From a virus, in the IMG/VR virus record IMGVR_UViG_3300032401_000008, positions 1 through 64,000 of that record: DNA of 64,000 nucleotides. One strand, given 5' to 3'. Below are positions 41,998 to 51,087 of this stretch, piece by piece. The notes beneath the pieces are model-generated. The model ran no database searches. It saw nothing but the letters and a program-made list of their open reading frames with translations, and had not been told where the DNA came from. The translations under genes and the position numbers were made by a program. Each line of letters starts with the position of its first letter. The first letter of the stretch is position 1.

Positions 41998-43659
41998 ATG
42001 CCATTACCCGCTGCATATATAGATAATGTTCGCTTAGTAAGCAGTAAAACTATTTCCGTTCGTGGGAATATTGTATATGATTGCTACGGAGAAAATATTA
42101 CTGGGATAAAGATAGATTCTTGTGAAGATGTAATTGTAAAAAATAATAAATGTGTAAGGCTACGTTCTAATGGCGGAATTGGTAGAGGATACCATATTTC
42201 TAACTGTGAAGAAACAAATTTAATTTACAACGTATCAAGTAGGGTTGATGTAGGTTTTGACTTTAGTTCACTAACAGAACTAATTATTTACAACTTAACG
42301 TCAAATAACACAGATATTTGTATTAGAACAGATAGTGATTGTACTATACGCAATTTAGCTCTGTCTTCAAGCAAAGAATGGAAATTATATAAAAATAACT
42401 TAGGTATATTTACGTTAGGAAGTTCCTCTGCAGATGTTGACTACTTAATTTATTCCGGAATAGGAACTCTATACTCTGGGTCTGCCACTTTTGGTTCAAC
42501 AGTAAGTGAAAAAAGAATTTTATATATTGACGAAGAAAATGATGATCTAACTCCTGATTATATTTCAGTTTTAGTAAATACAGGAACAGCAAACACAGTC
42601 TACTCTACTTACGTAGATACGGGTGGTGTAAGATCTCCTGTCACTGTAGAACAAACTGCAAAAATAAAATATTTTTATAGTTTGTTAGATAATGATTTTT
42701 GGGACGTAGAAAACGAAGAGTCTGCAGAAGTTTCTTTCATAAAGTCTATACAAAGTCGTGCTTTTGCATCAGCAGAAACAGAATTTAATGTCTCAAAAAA
42801 TGATTATTACATAAAAACAATGACCTCTTCAAACGGGTTTGCTTCCTTATTTCCCGCTAATATGCGCTATCAAAATGCAAGCAAATTCAATAAAAGAGTA
42901 GCAGATTTATTTTACGCAACACAAGGACCTGGTGTAGTAGCCTCTATGCAAACAGGAATAGGCGGGTATAACGTATATCCGTCGTTCTTTAGAAGAATAG
43001 AAGATGCTACTTTTGGGTGGATTTTAGCACAATCAGCAGTAGATGTAGATAACTGGTTATTAGGGTACGATGGAATACGCTATGGTATTTATGTTGACGT
43101 TTTAGGTACATCAACGTTATCTACAGCAACAAGCGGAGAATGTTATAATAATGTTATGGATTGTGTAGCCGATATAGCTCCAGTAAAATGGTTCCTCCAT
43201 AATGAACCACAACCAACAGGTTACAAATTATTTACAGATATGTGGAACGGTTTTGAAAATTGTACTTTATCAAATATGCAGTACAATGATGATTTTGCTA
43301 TATCCCCTACACAAGAAGATCAAGATGGAAATATAACAACGCCGCTTATATCTACTATAGGAGTAGTTGTTACAGGAACTAGCGTTTCTGGAGATAATGT
43401 AGAAATTTCATTATTAGATCGTATTTGGAGTGAAAATATTAGAAGAAAGCTGTATTATAGACAAGGTACAAGTTCTTCTAATCTAACAGCCTGGGAAGAG
43501 ATAAGAGAAACAATAGGTGGACACTTTTTAATAACAAACCCTTATATACAATTTAAAATAACTATAGAAAATTTACCTAGAAAAAATGATTACGAGTTTA
43601 TAGGTTTATGTTTTAGGGAGTATTCTATAGCAAGGGACTTTACTTTGCCGCAATCGTAG
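41998..43659 (+). CDS. Beta-helix fibre protein (probable 3' part of the broken gene)
   Basis: 553 residues. It opens with PAAYIDNVRLV, the final strand of a carbohydrate-binding-type jelly roll that is otherwise in the preceding gene, then right-handed beta-helix rungs (about 20-150), a linker and a C-terminal globular region with a beta-sandwich look. The ATG at 41998 has no ribosome site; a run of A precedes it. Best read as the downstream part of one fibre protein. Confidence 0.6.
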   Translation: MPLPAAYIDNVRLVSSKTISVRGNIVYDCYGENITGIKIDSCEDVIVKNNKCVRLRSNGGIGRGYHISNCEETNLIYNVSSRVDVGFDFSSLTELIIYNLTSNNTDICIRTDSDCTIRNLALSSSKEWKLYKNNLGIFTLGSSSADVDYLIYSGIGTLYSGSATFGSTVSEKRILYIDEENDDLTPDYISVLVNTGTANTVYSTYVDTGGVRSPVTVEQTAKIKYFYSLLDNDFWDVENEESAEVSFIKSIQSRAFASAETEFNVSKNDYYIKTMTSSNGFASLFPANMRYQNASKFNKRVADLFYATQGPGVVASMQTGIGGYNVYPSFFRRIEDATFGWILAQSAVDVDNWLLGYDGIRYGIYVDVLGTSTLSTATSGECYNNVMDCVADIAPVKWFLHNEPQPTGYKLFTDMWNGFENCTLSNMQYNDDFAISPTQEDQDGNITTPLISTIGVVVTGTSVSGDNVEISLLDRIWSENIRRKLYYRQGTSSSNLTAWEEIRETIGGHFLITNPYIQFKITIENLPRKNDYEFIGLCFREYSIARDFTLPQS

Positions 43660-43667
43660 GAGCTATA

Positions 43668-46415
43668 ATGGAACGTTCAAAATACTTTAATTATACTAGA
43701 CCAACCGCAACACAGTTAAATCATACAGAAGATTCCAGGTCTAGGTCTATTTTGCGAAGAATAGACAGCGCATGTCAAATGGGAATAGTTTCTGGATTTA
43801 GGGTTTTCGTAAACTCGCTAGATCCTACTCTTATAGACATTGGTGCAGGAACTGGATATACAGGCGGAAAATACGCCTCCTTAGACATTGGTGATGATGG
43901 TTCTGGAGAGCGCATTTCTACAATTACTTCAGGTACAACAGTAGTTGGGCAGGCTTTAGCAGATTATACATCTGGGGTAAAAAACTATATTTCTTTAATC
44001 TATACGGAAACAGAAGTGGATCCGCTAACAGAAATTTTTTATCCTTTTACTGCTCATGACACTGTTGTTTCAGAAGATTTTACGGTATCTTCTTTGTCAG
44101 AAACAGACTGGAATTTACTTACTGTAGACCAAAAAAGAAATAGAATTTTGGTGGCTATAGTTACCGCACAGGGTGCAGGAAATGCATTAACTTCTGCGGA
44201 CATTCAACAAGTAGTTCAACCACTAAATCATCCTACCCCGTCTGCAACATCAAATGTTACTGGGGTTACTTTTGTTGGTATAGCCAAAACTACGCTTATG
44301 GGGTCTGCAACACTGCGGTTTGAATCGGCATCAAAAAAATTATTCTGGACTGCGCCTGGAGATACGGAAGGCGCTGGTGTTACTTTTACTTCTTCTAGTA
44401 CTGCTGTTCTATATTCCAATGATACTACATATTGGATACAAGTCTCTGTAGTCTATGCTAGTTTACCTGCTGCAGACGCTACAGATACTATAAATATTTC
44501 ATCTCTTTATGGAAAAACAATCCCTAGGTTTAGTGCGGACGATACACTACACAGAGACCTGTTAGGGTCTGGAACACCCACAGCAACAAACCCGCATGGG
44601 ATGACACTAAATGACATAGAGGGAGGAACATTTGACCATGCAGATTTGTACCATAAAAATGGAATATCAATAGAGGCAGATAGTACCCAATTACTTTGTT
44701 CTATAAATTTGATAAATGATTATATTGAAGTAAACAATATTGGCGGGTTCAGAAATAGTTTTCTAGTTGACGGGCTTTCATATGAAACACTAACGGGATA
44801 TGCCGCAGGTACTGATGGGATATTAGCTTTTTCATCCACGACACCATCCGCAGATTATTTGATATATGTAGATTCTGCTGGAGCGCCCCAAAAAGTAAGG
44901 ATAGCAAGTTATGTACCAGCAGGTGCAGGAGATTTAAATGTTTTATGGTCTGCAAATATTTCAATTTTAGATATTCACAACACTCTTGCCGGGAGCGGAA
45001 TTATTTCCTGGGACGGAACAAATTTAACTTATCAAGCACCATTAGACGGTACACCCGGATCACAAGTTTTAGTTTTACCCATAGGCACTCCGTCTGGAAT
45101 ATATAAATTATATTCTGATACTACTAGTGAATACATTATAGTTTCTATTAGTGGTAGTCTTGGTGGTGCAAATAGTTCTACGTTTACTACAGATAAAAAT
45201 GAAACTACATATGCAGATGAAAACATACTAAAACTAGCCACAGTAACTTGGAACGCTACAGGAGAACTTCTAGGAAATCTTCGGGATATACGCCAATTTA
45301 GAACAGCGGATGTACGTGATGATTTACTAGAAGAACATGATGCTACTGGAAAACATACACGAGTTATACCAAATACACTAAAGGTTGGGGTTGCCAGTGG
45401 GCCTGCTGTATATGCGGTTGCCGATGGAAGTTTGGGTGTTTGGGCACGCGCTAAAGATCAAGCCGGATATTTTACTGCCTCTGGATCAACCAACGTTACT
45501 GTACACGGCGTATCCGCAACGGCTAGAAATACGTCACAAGCAGCTAAGGCAATAGCAGTAAAAGCGGAGGCGGAAAGCGGAACTGGTGTGTGGGCCTCTG
45601 GTGTTGTTGGCGCTTATTGCATTGGAAGTGCTGGTAATGGCGTATGTGCTTCTGGAATTCCAGCTGTTTATGGTGCGGCCAATGCGGCGGGGTTTTTTGG
45701 ATCTATTGGTGTTCTGGGTGTGGCGAATGATATAGCTGTATGGGGTCAAGGAAGCGCTATAGGTGTTCTAGGTATAGCAGACGAAATAGGCGGAGGCTTT
45801 AACGCAACCGTTTCCGGTGTTGGTGTAAGTGCTTATGCTAATCAAGGTATAGGAGCAGATATTGGTGCTGCGAATGGAACTGGAATATATGTTAGTGTTC
45901 TAACTGGTAGAGGCGGCGCTTTTACAGTAGACAAGGGCGTGTATGGTCTAGAGGTGAAAAATTCTAACTCTTCTGCTGTAGATATATACGGAGCCAGTTT
46001 TTTAGCGATAAACGCATCAAATCATGCAGATGCTAGCGCTATAGGAGTATATGGCTCGGGATCAGCAGCAGGTGCGCTAGGAACAGGCATCGGAGTAATT
46101 GGCATCGGCGAGATCGGTGTTTCTGCTAATGGTGTAAGTGTTGGTGTTCTTGGTGGACAATACATTGGACCAACTGTTCTTGTCGGCGTAGCTGGGTATG
46201 GTAGTTCGACTGGAGGTGCGTTTGGTGGTAAAACTGCAGTACAAGCACTTGGTAACACCGTAGCTATCGATGGCCAGGCCCCACAGTTTTTAAGGTGGTC
46301 TTCCGCTTGGGTTGTGCCAAACGCATTAGATACAGGTAGTGCCATACCTATTAGCGTGTTTATTGGTGGGGGTTGGACAACTATGTGTATTCCTATTTAT
46401 AATATAGCCCCATAG
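43668..46415 (+). CDS. Large tail fibre with Gly-rich beta-repeat tip
   Basis: 915 residues. The N-terminal 330 residues resemble fibre base domains (FRVFVNSLDPTLIDIGAGTGY). The middle is mixed beta. From about 575 to 880 there are many short repeats of GVxGxG or GIGVxA type that fit a trimeric parallel beta tip, followed by a C-terminal cap GGWTTMCIPIYN. Likely a receptor-binding fibre; repeats are where such genes usually vary. Confidence 0.75.
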   Translation: MERSKYFNYTRPTATQLNHTEDSRSRSILRRIDSACQMGIVSGFRVFVNSLDPTLIDIGAGTGYTGGKYASLDIGDDGSGERISTITSGTTVVGQALADYTSGVKNYISLIYTETEVDPLTEIFYPFTAHDTVVSEDFTVSSLSETDWNLLTVDQKRNRILVAIVTAQGAGNALTSADIQQVVQPLNHPTPSATSNVTGVTFVGIAKTTLMGSATLRFESASKKLFWTAPGDTEGAGVTFTSSSTAVLYSNDTTYWIQVSVVYASLPAADATDTINISSLYGKTIPRFSADDTLHRDLLGSGTPTATNPHGMTLNDIEGGTFDHADLYHKNGISIEADSTQLLCSINLINDYIEVNNIGGFRNSFLVDGLSYETLTGYAAGTDGILAFSSTTPSADYLIYVDSAGAPQKVRIASYVPAGAGDLNVLWSANISILDIHNTLAGSGIISWDGTNLTYQAPLDGTPGSQVLVLPIGTPSGIYKLYSDTTSEYIIVSISGSLGGANSSTFTTDKNETTYADENILKLATVTWNATGELLGNLRDIRQFRTADVRDDLLEEHDATGKHTRVIPNTLKVGVASGPAVYAVADGSLGVWARAKDQAGYFTASGSTNVTVHGVSATARNTSQAAKAIAVKAEAESGTGVWASGVVGAYCIGSAGNGVCASGIPAVYGAANAAGFFGSIGVLGVANDIAVWGQGSAIGVLGIADEIGGGFNATVSGVGVSAYANQGIGADIGAANGTGIYVSVLTGRGGAFTVDKGVYGLEVKNSNSSAVDIYGASFLAINASNHADASAIGVYGSGSAAGALGTGIGVIGIGEIGVSANGVSVGVLGGQYIGPTVLVGVAGYGSSTGGAFGGKTAVQALGNTVAIDGQAPQFLRWSSAWVVPNALDTGSAIPISVFIGGGWTTMCIPIYNIAP

Positions 46416-46423
46416 GTTAAAAA

Positions 46424-46657
46424 ATGTCTAATATTGATCTAGAAGAAAAAGAAAAAGAAATAGTAGAATTACACAACAAAATTTTAGACTACATAACAGC
46501 TCTTTGTAAAGACAAAAACTATTCCGCACAAGATCTATACATTGCTTTAGCCTACACAAAGTATAAAATTTCTAAATGCTTAGGCCCAAAACTAACTAAA
46601 GTTTTGGATGAGTCTTTCATAATTGATCTAGGAGAAACGAAAGGGGAACCATGTTAG
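46424..46657 (+). CDS. Small helical acidic protein, unknown function
   Basis: 77 residues, helical and charged, with KISKCLG near the middle. It follows the large fibre by eight bases and overlaps the next gene by seven. Possibly a fibre chaperone by position, but no motif supports it. Confidence 0.55.
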   Translation: MSNIDLEEKEKEIVELHNKILDYITALCKDKNYSAQDLYIALAYTKYKISKCLGPKLTKVLDESFIIDLGETKGEPC

Positions 46658-46881
46658 ACGAGCTACCAACCGCTGAAGACATAGAAATTGAAGAAAGAAT
46701 AAAAGAGCTAACTAGTGAAGAAGGAAACTTAAGAATTCTTATAGCAAAGTTTCTATGCACAATACTAAATTCTGGTATTGGTGAAGAAACAAATAAACTT
46801 TTAGAAGAAAATAGGAATAATAAAGAGTTTATTTCACTAGCAAAAACAATGCTTGAGTTGCACAATTATACTAGGTATTAA
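46651..46881 (+). CDS. Small helical acidic protein, unknown function
   Basis: 76 residues, acidic, helical. Overlaps the previous gene by seven bases and the stop of the convergent minus-strand gene by four (46878-46881). End of the rightward tail block. No terminator hairpin is visible at this convergent junction. Confidence 0.55.
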   Translation: MLDELPTAEDIEIEERIKELTSEEGNLRILIAKFLCTILNSGIGEETNKLLEENRNNKEFISLAKTMLELHNYTRY

Positions 46882-47525
46882 TTTTTCAAAGCCCACTGAT
46901 TTTGTTTATCCACTAACCATTGATTCGCTTCTTCTTCTGTTAGATCTCCGCTTGCTACCAACTCTGCCACTATTTGAGACAACTCTGCATATAACCGATC
47001 AAGTCTTTGCTGATGTAATCTATCAAATTCTTCTTTGGTCATGGCTTTTTTAACTTTGGAGGTTTTTGCCTTTTTACCTTGAATATTTTGGAAAGCCTGG
47101 TCTACCTCTTGCTCCATTTGGGGAACTTCTTCCGCAGGAACAAGCTCATCTCTAAATTGCTGAAATTGTGCATCTAGTTCTGCTTTTAAAGCATCCAATT
47201 CTTCAGGAGTAGTAATATTTTTTACGTCAAGCTCCCTAAGCCAATCACCTAGGTTTACAGCCGTTTGCTCAGGCCGAACTTCCGTATATTGAGCCTTTTT
47301 AGCTTTTCCATCCTCTACTTTGTAAACCTCCTCAGTCTTTGCCGGAAGTTCTTCTTTTACAGTACTCAATCTAGGAGTTTCATCTTTATGAGGAAATGCC
47401 TTTTTCTTTTCTTCCTTTGCTTCAGCAAAGGACAAAGGTTCTGAATACTTATCAGAAATTACAGCGGGTTGGTCCCAAACAGCTAAATACTTAGCAACCA
47501 ACTTTAAACGATCTACAGTTTTCAT
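46878..47525 (-). CDS. Charged helical protein, unknown function
   Basis: 215 residues, rich in Lys, Glu and Gln. The start TVDRLKLVAKYLA resembles the HVVNRLKLVIEKLS segment of the ADP-ribosyltransferase-like protein in the same block. The C-terminal 55 residues are a charged helical bundle (MTKEEFDRLHQQRLDRLYAEL). Last gene of the five-gene leftward block; function unknown. Confidence 0.6.
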   Translation of the reverse strand: MKTVDRLKLVAKYLAVWDQPAVISDKYSEPLSFAEAKEEKKKAFPHKDETPRLSTVKEELPAKTEEVYKVEDGKAKKAQYTEVRPEQTAVNLGDWLRELDVKNITTPEELDALKAELDAQFQQFRDELVPAEEVPQMEQEVDQAFQNIQGKKAKTSKVKKAMTKEEFDRLHQQRLDRLYAELSQIVAELVASGDLTEEEANQWLVDKQNQWALKN

Positions 47526-47535
47526 CTATTTTCTC

Positions 47536-47943
47536 CTAATTATTTTGGTTCGTATCGGTAACATTTTGTTGTGGTTCTTTTTTTAGAATCGATTCTGTAA
47601 GAGACTTAGTAACGCCTTCTATATCTTGTTGTTCAAAACCTAATTGATTTAGTAAATCAGAAACTTGTTTTACAGAGTTTTCATCAAACCCATTTTTTAC
47701 AATTTTATCAAGGTCTAAACTTCCGATATACTTGTTATAGGTATACTCCTCCAAAGGAGTATTTGTTAAATTTAAAGTAACCATGCTTTCCAGATCTTCC
47801 TCTTTAGATTCTTTTTCTTTTTTATTCTTTTTATCTCGTTCTTTTTTTCCTGATACTGGAGTTCTTTCCGCTGCATCAGGATTAGTATCTGTTGGTTCTA
47901 GGGGCCATTGATCGAAAGGCCCAGCACCCTTACACGTATTCAT
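47536..47943 (-). CDS. Low-complexity charged protein, unknown function
   Basis: 135 residues. A Lys/Glu-rich low-complexity segment (about 32-52) separates an N-terminal Pro-rich part from a C-terminal helical part (LDLDKIVKNGFDENSVKQ). No Cys beyond C4. TAGGAGA-like and GGAGT signals flank it. Function unknown. Confidence 0.55.
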   Translation of the reverse strand: MNTCKGAGPFDQWPLEPTDTNPDAAERTPVSGKKERDKKNKKEKESKEEDLESMVTLNLTNTPLEEYTYNKYIGSLDLDKIVKNGFDENSVKQVSDLLNQLGFEQQDIEGVTKSLTESILKKEPQQNVTDTNQNN

Positions 47944-47974
47944 AGGAAACTCCAGATTTTATGTCCTAAGATTT

Positions 47975-48832
47975 TTATTTTATTAAATCTACCAATGCTA
48001 ATAAATCATCAAATAGAATTTCTACACTTCCAATAAAGGGAATTTCACTTCCCCCTTTAATTAATTTGCGAAGGTCTTCTGGAATTATTTTATTTAGAAG
48101 ATCCATTGCTTCTTGTTCTGAAGTAGAGCTAATCCCTAAAATTAAATTTTCTTTGATAGTTTCTTCCTCTTTCCATTGAGCAAAAGAAACATGAACAATA
48201 TCATTTGGTTGTGCTGTATCCCCATCTACGTGTACTTTTATATCAACAAGATTACTTGACGAAAGAAGAGATCTGATTAGATCTTCCGTACTGCCTTCTT
48301 CTTCAGCTAGGATCTTTTGAGCACTCTCATACGCTTTGGTCATCGCATTCCACCTATACTGTTTTTTGGCTTGTTTACAAGCAGCATTTTCCATTTTTAG
48401 CAATCTTGTATAGTAGTCAGGTAGTTCTTTCAAATGTGCCCAAGCAATTTTTGCTGTAGCAAAAATGTCGTCGTCTGTAACGTTAGTCTCTTCACCTACG
48501 AAACCATGTTCTAACTCTACCTCGAAACCCATTTGAAGGTCTCTTGGAGTAAACTCTACAGAAGACCAATCTATGCCAAGCTCTTCTCCAAGGTCTTTTA
48601 CTTCTTCCTCGGTTAGGATATATTCTTTGGAAATAAGATAAACATTTCCAATTTTTTTCAAATTAGAATCAATAAAAGATATAATTTTTTCTAAGTTAGA
48701 ATATCTCTTATTAATAGTATTCATGTCTAATTCAACCAGGGTAGAGTTTCTATTGTGGATAATGTTTACAGCAGACTCATCTAAGCCTAAATCATCCAAA
48801 CAAGAATAAATTTTGTCTAACGTATCAATCAT
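47975..48832 (-). CDS. Protein with DUF5661-like segment
   Basis: 285 residues. Residues 97-155 contain MGFEVELEHG...TAKIAWAHLKELPDYYTRLLKME, the pattern of DUF5661 domains seen in phage and metagenomic proteins. An N-terminal helical part and a C-terminal hydrophobic-strand region flank it. The start overlaps the ADP-ribosyltransferase-like gene by eight bases. Function unknown; such domains often occur in multi-domain virion or injected proteins. Confidence 0.65.
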   Translation of the reverse strand: MIDTLDKIYSCLDDLGLDESAVNIIHNRNSTLVELDMNTINKRYSNLEKIISFIDSNLKKIGNVYLISKEYILTEEEVKDLGEELGIDWSSVEFTPRDLQMGFEVELEHGFVGEETNVTDDDIFATAKIAWAHLKELPDYYTRLLKMENAACKQAKKQYRWNAMTKAYESAQKILAEEEGSTEDLIRSLLSSSNLVDIKVHVDGDTAQPNDIVHVSFAQWKEEETIKENLILGISSTSEQEAMDLLNKIIPEDLRKLIKGGSEIPFIGSVEILFDDLLALVDLIK

Positions 48833-49850
48833 GAGAGTGTGCTGGAATGCTATCCCAAAATCCCGTTGGGACTTTTCCTTTTGTAAGTTTTTCTATCTTA
48901 TTGGCTAACTCTAAAGAAGGTCTTCTAACAGACGAGCAAAGCCTGTCTAAAGAATTTGGTGTAATACCTAACTCGCTAGCAAACTCTGTTCTATTTGTAC
49001 TAGTCTCTTTCAAGTACTTTGAAAGTAGATTTTCACCTGCCATTACTTTTGAAAGTTTTTCTATAACTAATTTTAGCCTATTCACAACGTGCCCCTTAAT
49101 TGATTTAGCAGTATCAATCATTTCTTCTATAGTAACATTATTTTCGTCAAAAACTAAAATTTCGTCCCCGATAGAACCTGCCCGTTCAAAGTACAAAGCT
49201 TTGTAACCAGCTGCTTCTACTTCTTGCCCTATTTCATCTAAGGATAAAATAAGAGCAGAATTTTCTTCCGCCCAGGCATTTGCTTCGTCTATATAAGGCT
49301 TTACTTTGTTTAGTACTTCTACTATTTGTTCTTCTGATAGTTCTTCCGGACTAAAATTATTCTCTAAAACAATCTGTACATCATCGAGATCCGGTATACC
49401 TTCCTTTTGTTCTAAATCATACAAAATAGCATCTTTGCTTGCTGCAGGTGGTGGAATAAACTCTTCAATAGAGTCTATTAACATTGCTTTTGCTTTATTA
49501 ACAGCACCAGTATCAAAATCTGCCCTGGTTACTAAATATGCTTGATCTTTTATATAAAAATAAAAAGGGGGAATAAATTCTCCAACTAAAATAGAATTCC
49601 CTTCTTCTCCCTCAACCTGATTTTGATTTTCTGCTGATAGATCATACACTTCTGTCTTATCTATATTTACAGATACTCTATACACATATTTACCATAAGC
49701 ATTGGCGGTTTCAAAATTTTCGCTAACGTAAACCCCGTATCCAATATCCCCACCGTGCTTAAGATCAGGCTGGTTTGCTTCTAGTTTTTCAATATCAGGC
49801 GTATCTGAACCATGATAGGCAGTAAAACTTGCTTTTCTTTTCAGTACCAT
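48825..49850 (-). CDS. ADP-ribosyltransferase-like / XRE-type HTH fusion protein
   Basis: 341 residues. The N-terminal part has an H-Y-E ADP-ribosyltransferase pattern: H13 in AYHGSD, GGDIGYGVYVSEN with Y41, a strand YRVSVNI at 57-63, and E230 in GDEILVFDENNV. Residues 274-333 are a helix-turn-helix of XRE/Cro type (RTEFASELGITPNSLDRLC, RRPSLELANKIEK). Phages inject such enzymes to modify host RNA polymerase or ribosomes; the HTH is unusual and could regulate or target DNA. The protein between these domains (about 110-215) is helical. The reading rests on motifs by eye; the triad spacing should be tested by structure prediction. Confidence 0.65.
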   Translation of the reverse strand: MVLKRKASFTAYHGSDTPDIEKLEANQPDLKHGGDIGYGVYVSENFETANAYGKYVYRVSVNIDKTEVYDLSAENQNQVEGEEGNSILVGEFIPPFYFYIKDQAYLVTRADFDTGAVNKAKAMLIDSIEEFIPPPAASKDAILYDLEQKEGIPDLDDVQIVLENNFSPEELSEEQIVEVLNKVKPYIDEANAWAEENSALILSLDEIGQEVEAAGYKALYFERAGSIGDEILVFDENNVTIEEMIDTAKSIKGHVVNRLKLVIEKLSKVMAGENLLSKYLKETSTNRTEFASELGITPNSLDRLCSSVRRPSLELANKIEKLTKGKVPTGFWDSIPAHSHD

Positions 49851-49851
49851 G

Positions 49852-50589
49852 CTATTGGCCTATTGGTTTTACGGAATCGCTAGACAAACTAACTAAATTT
49901 CCGGTTAGATCCTCTACAGTAACCTGCACAACCATTTTACGAGGATCTGAATCTGGCCTATAAGTAGAAATCTTTTTTATTTTATTTATAAGCTCAGATC
50001 CTTTAAACTTTCTGTTGAAATCTACATAAAAAGTAACACGTTGATTGCTGTTTAAAGCACAAACAGTTTTTCCAGTAATGATAGTATAGTTTGATGCAAG
50101 TTGAGAAGGGGTAATTAACATAGTTTCTAAAAACGCTGTTTCAAAAACACTTTTGTATATTTTTGTAATTGCGTATTGATATGTAACCCCGTTTGTTAGT
50201 CCAGTATCAACAAATTTCCAGGTAACGGCTTTTCCAGAAATTCTTGTATAGTTTTCGTCCGTTCCAGCAGACCTTCTCCAAATAGCAAAACCAGTAAGAG
50301 ATGGGTCGTACCTATTTACCTCATCTAGTTGATTTTGCCGCATATTTCTTATTATTAAGTTTACTAGGGTTTCTATATGTGTGTATCTTACTCCCTTTTT
50401 ATTCATTAACCCTTTGATTTTTGTTTGTTCGTTTACTAAAGCCCTAAGTAGTTGTGTTGTAAGCTTTTCATGTCCTTCACAGAGGACTATATCCCCTGTA
50501 GGTGACAACTTCAAAGTTGCTTTTCTAGTATCAGATAGACTAGAAGAGGTTGTTATTTTAAAATCTTCTTGGTAGGGAGTATCGGCCAT
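49852..50589 (-). CDS. Virion-associated protein with an FN3-like domain
   Basis: 245 residues from the ATG at 50589. About 100-165 form an FN3-like domain (LTGFAIWRRSAGTDENYTRI then YVDTGLTNGVTYQYAITKIY-type spacing). An N-terminal helical part and a C-terminal beta part surround it. First gene of the leftward block; a TATACT word lies close upstream. FN3 domains are common on phage surface proteins. Confidence 0.6.
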   Translation of the reverse strand: MADTPYQEDFKITTSSSLSDTRKATLKLSPTGDIVLCEGHEKLTTQLLRALVNEQTKIKGLMNKKGVRYTHIETLVNLIIRNMRQNQLDEVNRYDPSLTGFAIWRRSAGTDENYTRISGKAVTWKFVDTGLTNGVTYQYAITKIYKSVFETAFLETMLITPSQLASNYTIITGKTVCALNSNQRVTFYVDFNRKFKGSELINKIKKISTYRPDSDPRKMVVQVTVEDLTGNLVSLSSDSVKPIGQ

Positions 50590-50594
50590 GCAAG

Positions 50595-50600
50595 TAGTAT
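50595..50600 (-). promoter_or_regulatory. Candidate -10 of the leftward five-gene block
   Basis: Minus-strand TATACT six bases before the ATG at 50589, divergent from the promoter at 50646-50655. A transcript from it would be nearly leaderless, so this is weak. Confidence 0.25.
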
Positions 50601-50645
50601 AGTTGAAAAAAAATTCAAACATTTAAGTATCAAATGTAGTAAAGG

Positions 50646-50655
50646 CGTGTATATT
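50646..50655 (+). promoter_or_regulatory. Phage-type promoter word CGTGTATATT
   Basis: GTGTATATT at 50647-50655, a close variant of TGTGTATAAT, 29 bases ahead of the ATG at 50685, with TGGAG as ribosome site between. No -35. Confidence 0.5.
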
Positions 50656-50684
50656 AGGAATAGAAACCCTTTTTGGAGCTTGCT

Positions 50685-50990
50685 ATGTTACGAATAGTTT
50701 ATTTCGTTTGTATTTTTAGTATTTTGTTAGACATGTCAACAACATACGTAGCATTGAATTTTTACCCGCACATTTTCACAGAAGGAAATGATTATATTTC
50801 GTGTATTTATCAAGGCTGCGGTGTAGATTTTTTTGTCTCTTTTTTTCTTATTTTTAGAATTCTGATTACTCTATTAGTAAAAAATTTGGCTGCAATAGAC
50901 GAAGTAAAATTGTTTTTGCTTACCTTGTGGGCTATGCCTGGGTTACTTTGTGGTACGCTGAACTTTGTAAAATTATTTTCAATAGGGTAA
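50685..50990 (+). CDS. Small multi-span membrane protein
   Basis: 101 residues with three or four hydrophobic segments (about 2-23, 47-67, 75-97) and a LDMSTTYVAL motif typical of DUF5658-like small membrane proteins. The ATG at 50685 has TGGAG upstream; a TTG at 50673 overlaps that ribosome site. Function unknown. Confidence 0.6.
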   Translation: MLRIVYFVCIFSILLDMSTTYVALNFYPHIFTEGNDYISCIYQGCGVDFFVSFFLIFRILITLLVKNLAAIDEVKLFLLTLWAMPGLLCGTLNFVKLFSIG

Positions 50991-51044
50991 CAATAATTAA
51001 TCCTAAAACGAAGTTGTAGTATATCATTTAGAAAATTGCACAAT

Positions 51045-51060
51045 TCTGTCTTTTGACAGA
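51045..51060. repeat. Inverted repeat TCTGTC-TTTT-GACAGA
   Basis: Perfect six-pair hairpin with a four-base loop in the 97-base gap before the Cys-rich gene. No U-tract on either side, so probably an operator or leader element rather than a terminator. Confidence 0.5.
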
Positions 51061-51087
51061 AAAGGTTTCAGACAAAAGAGCTAAACA

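Noticed and set aside
46022-46345. 107-codon minus-strand frame opposite the fibre repeats
   Set aside because: Pro/Ala/Thr-rich shadow of Gly/Val repeats; no ribosome site.
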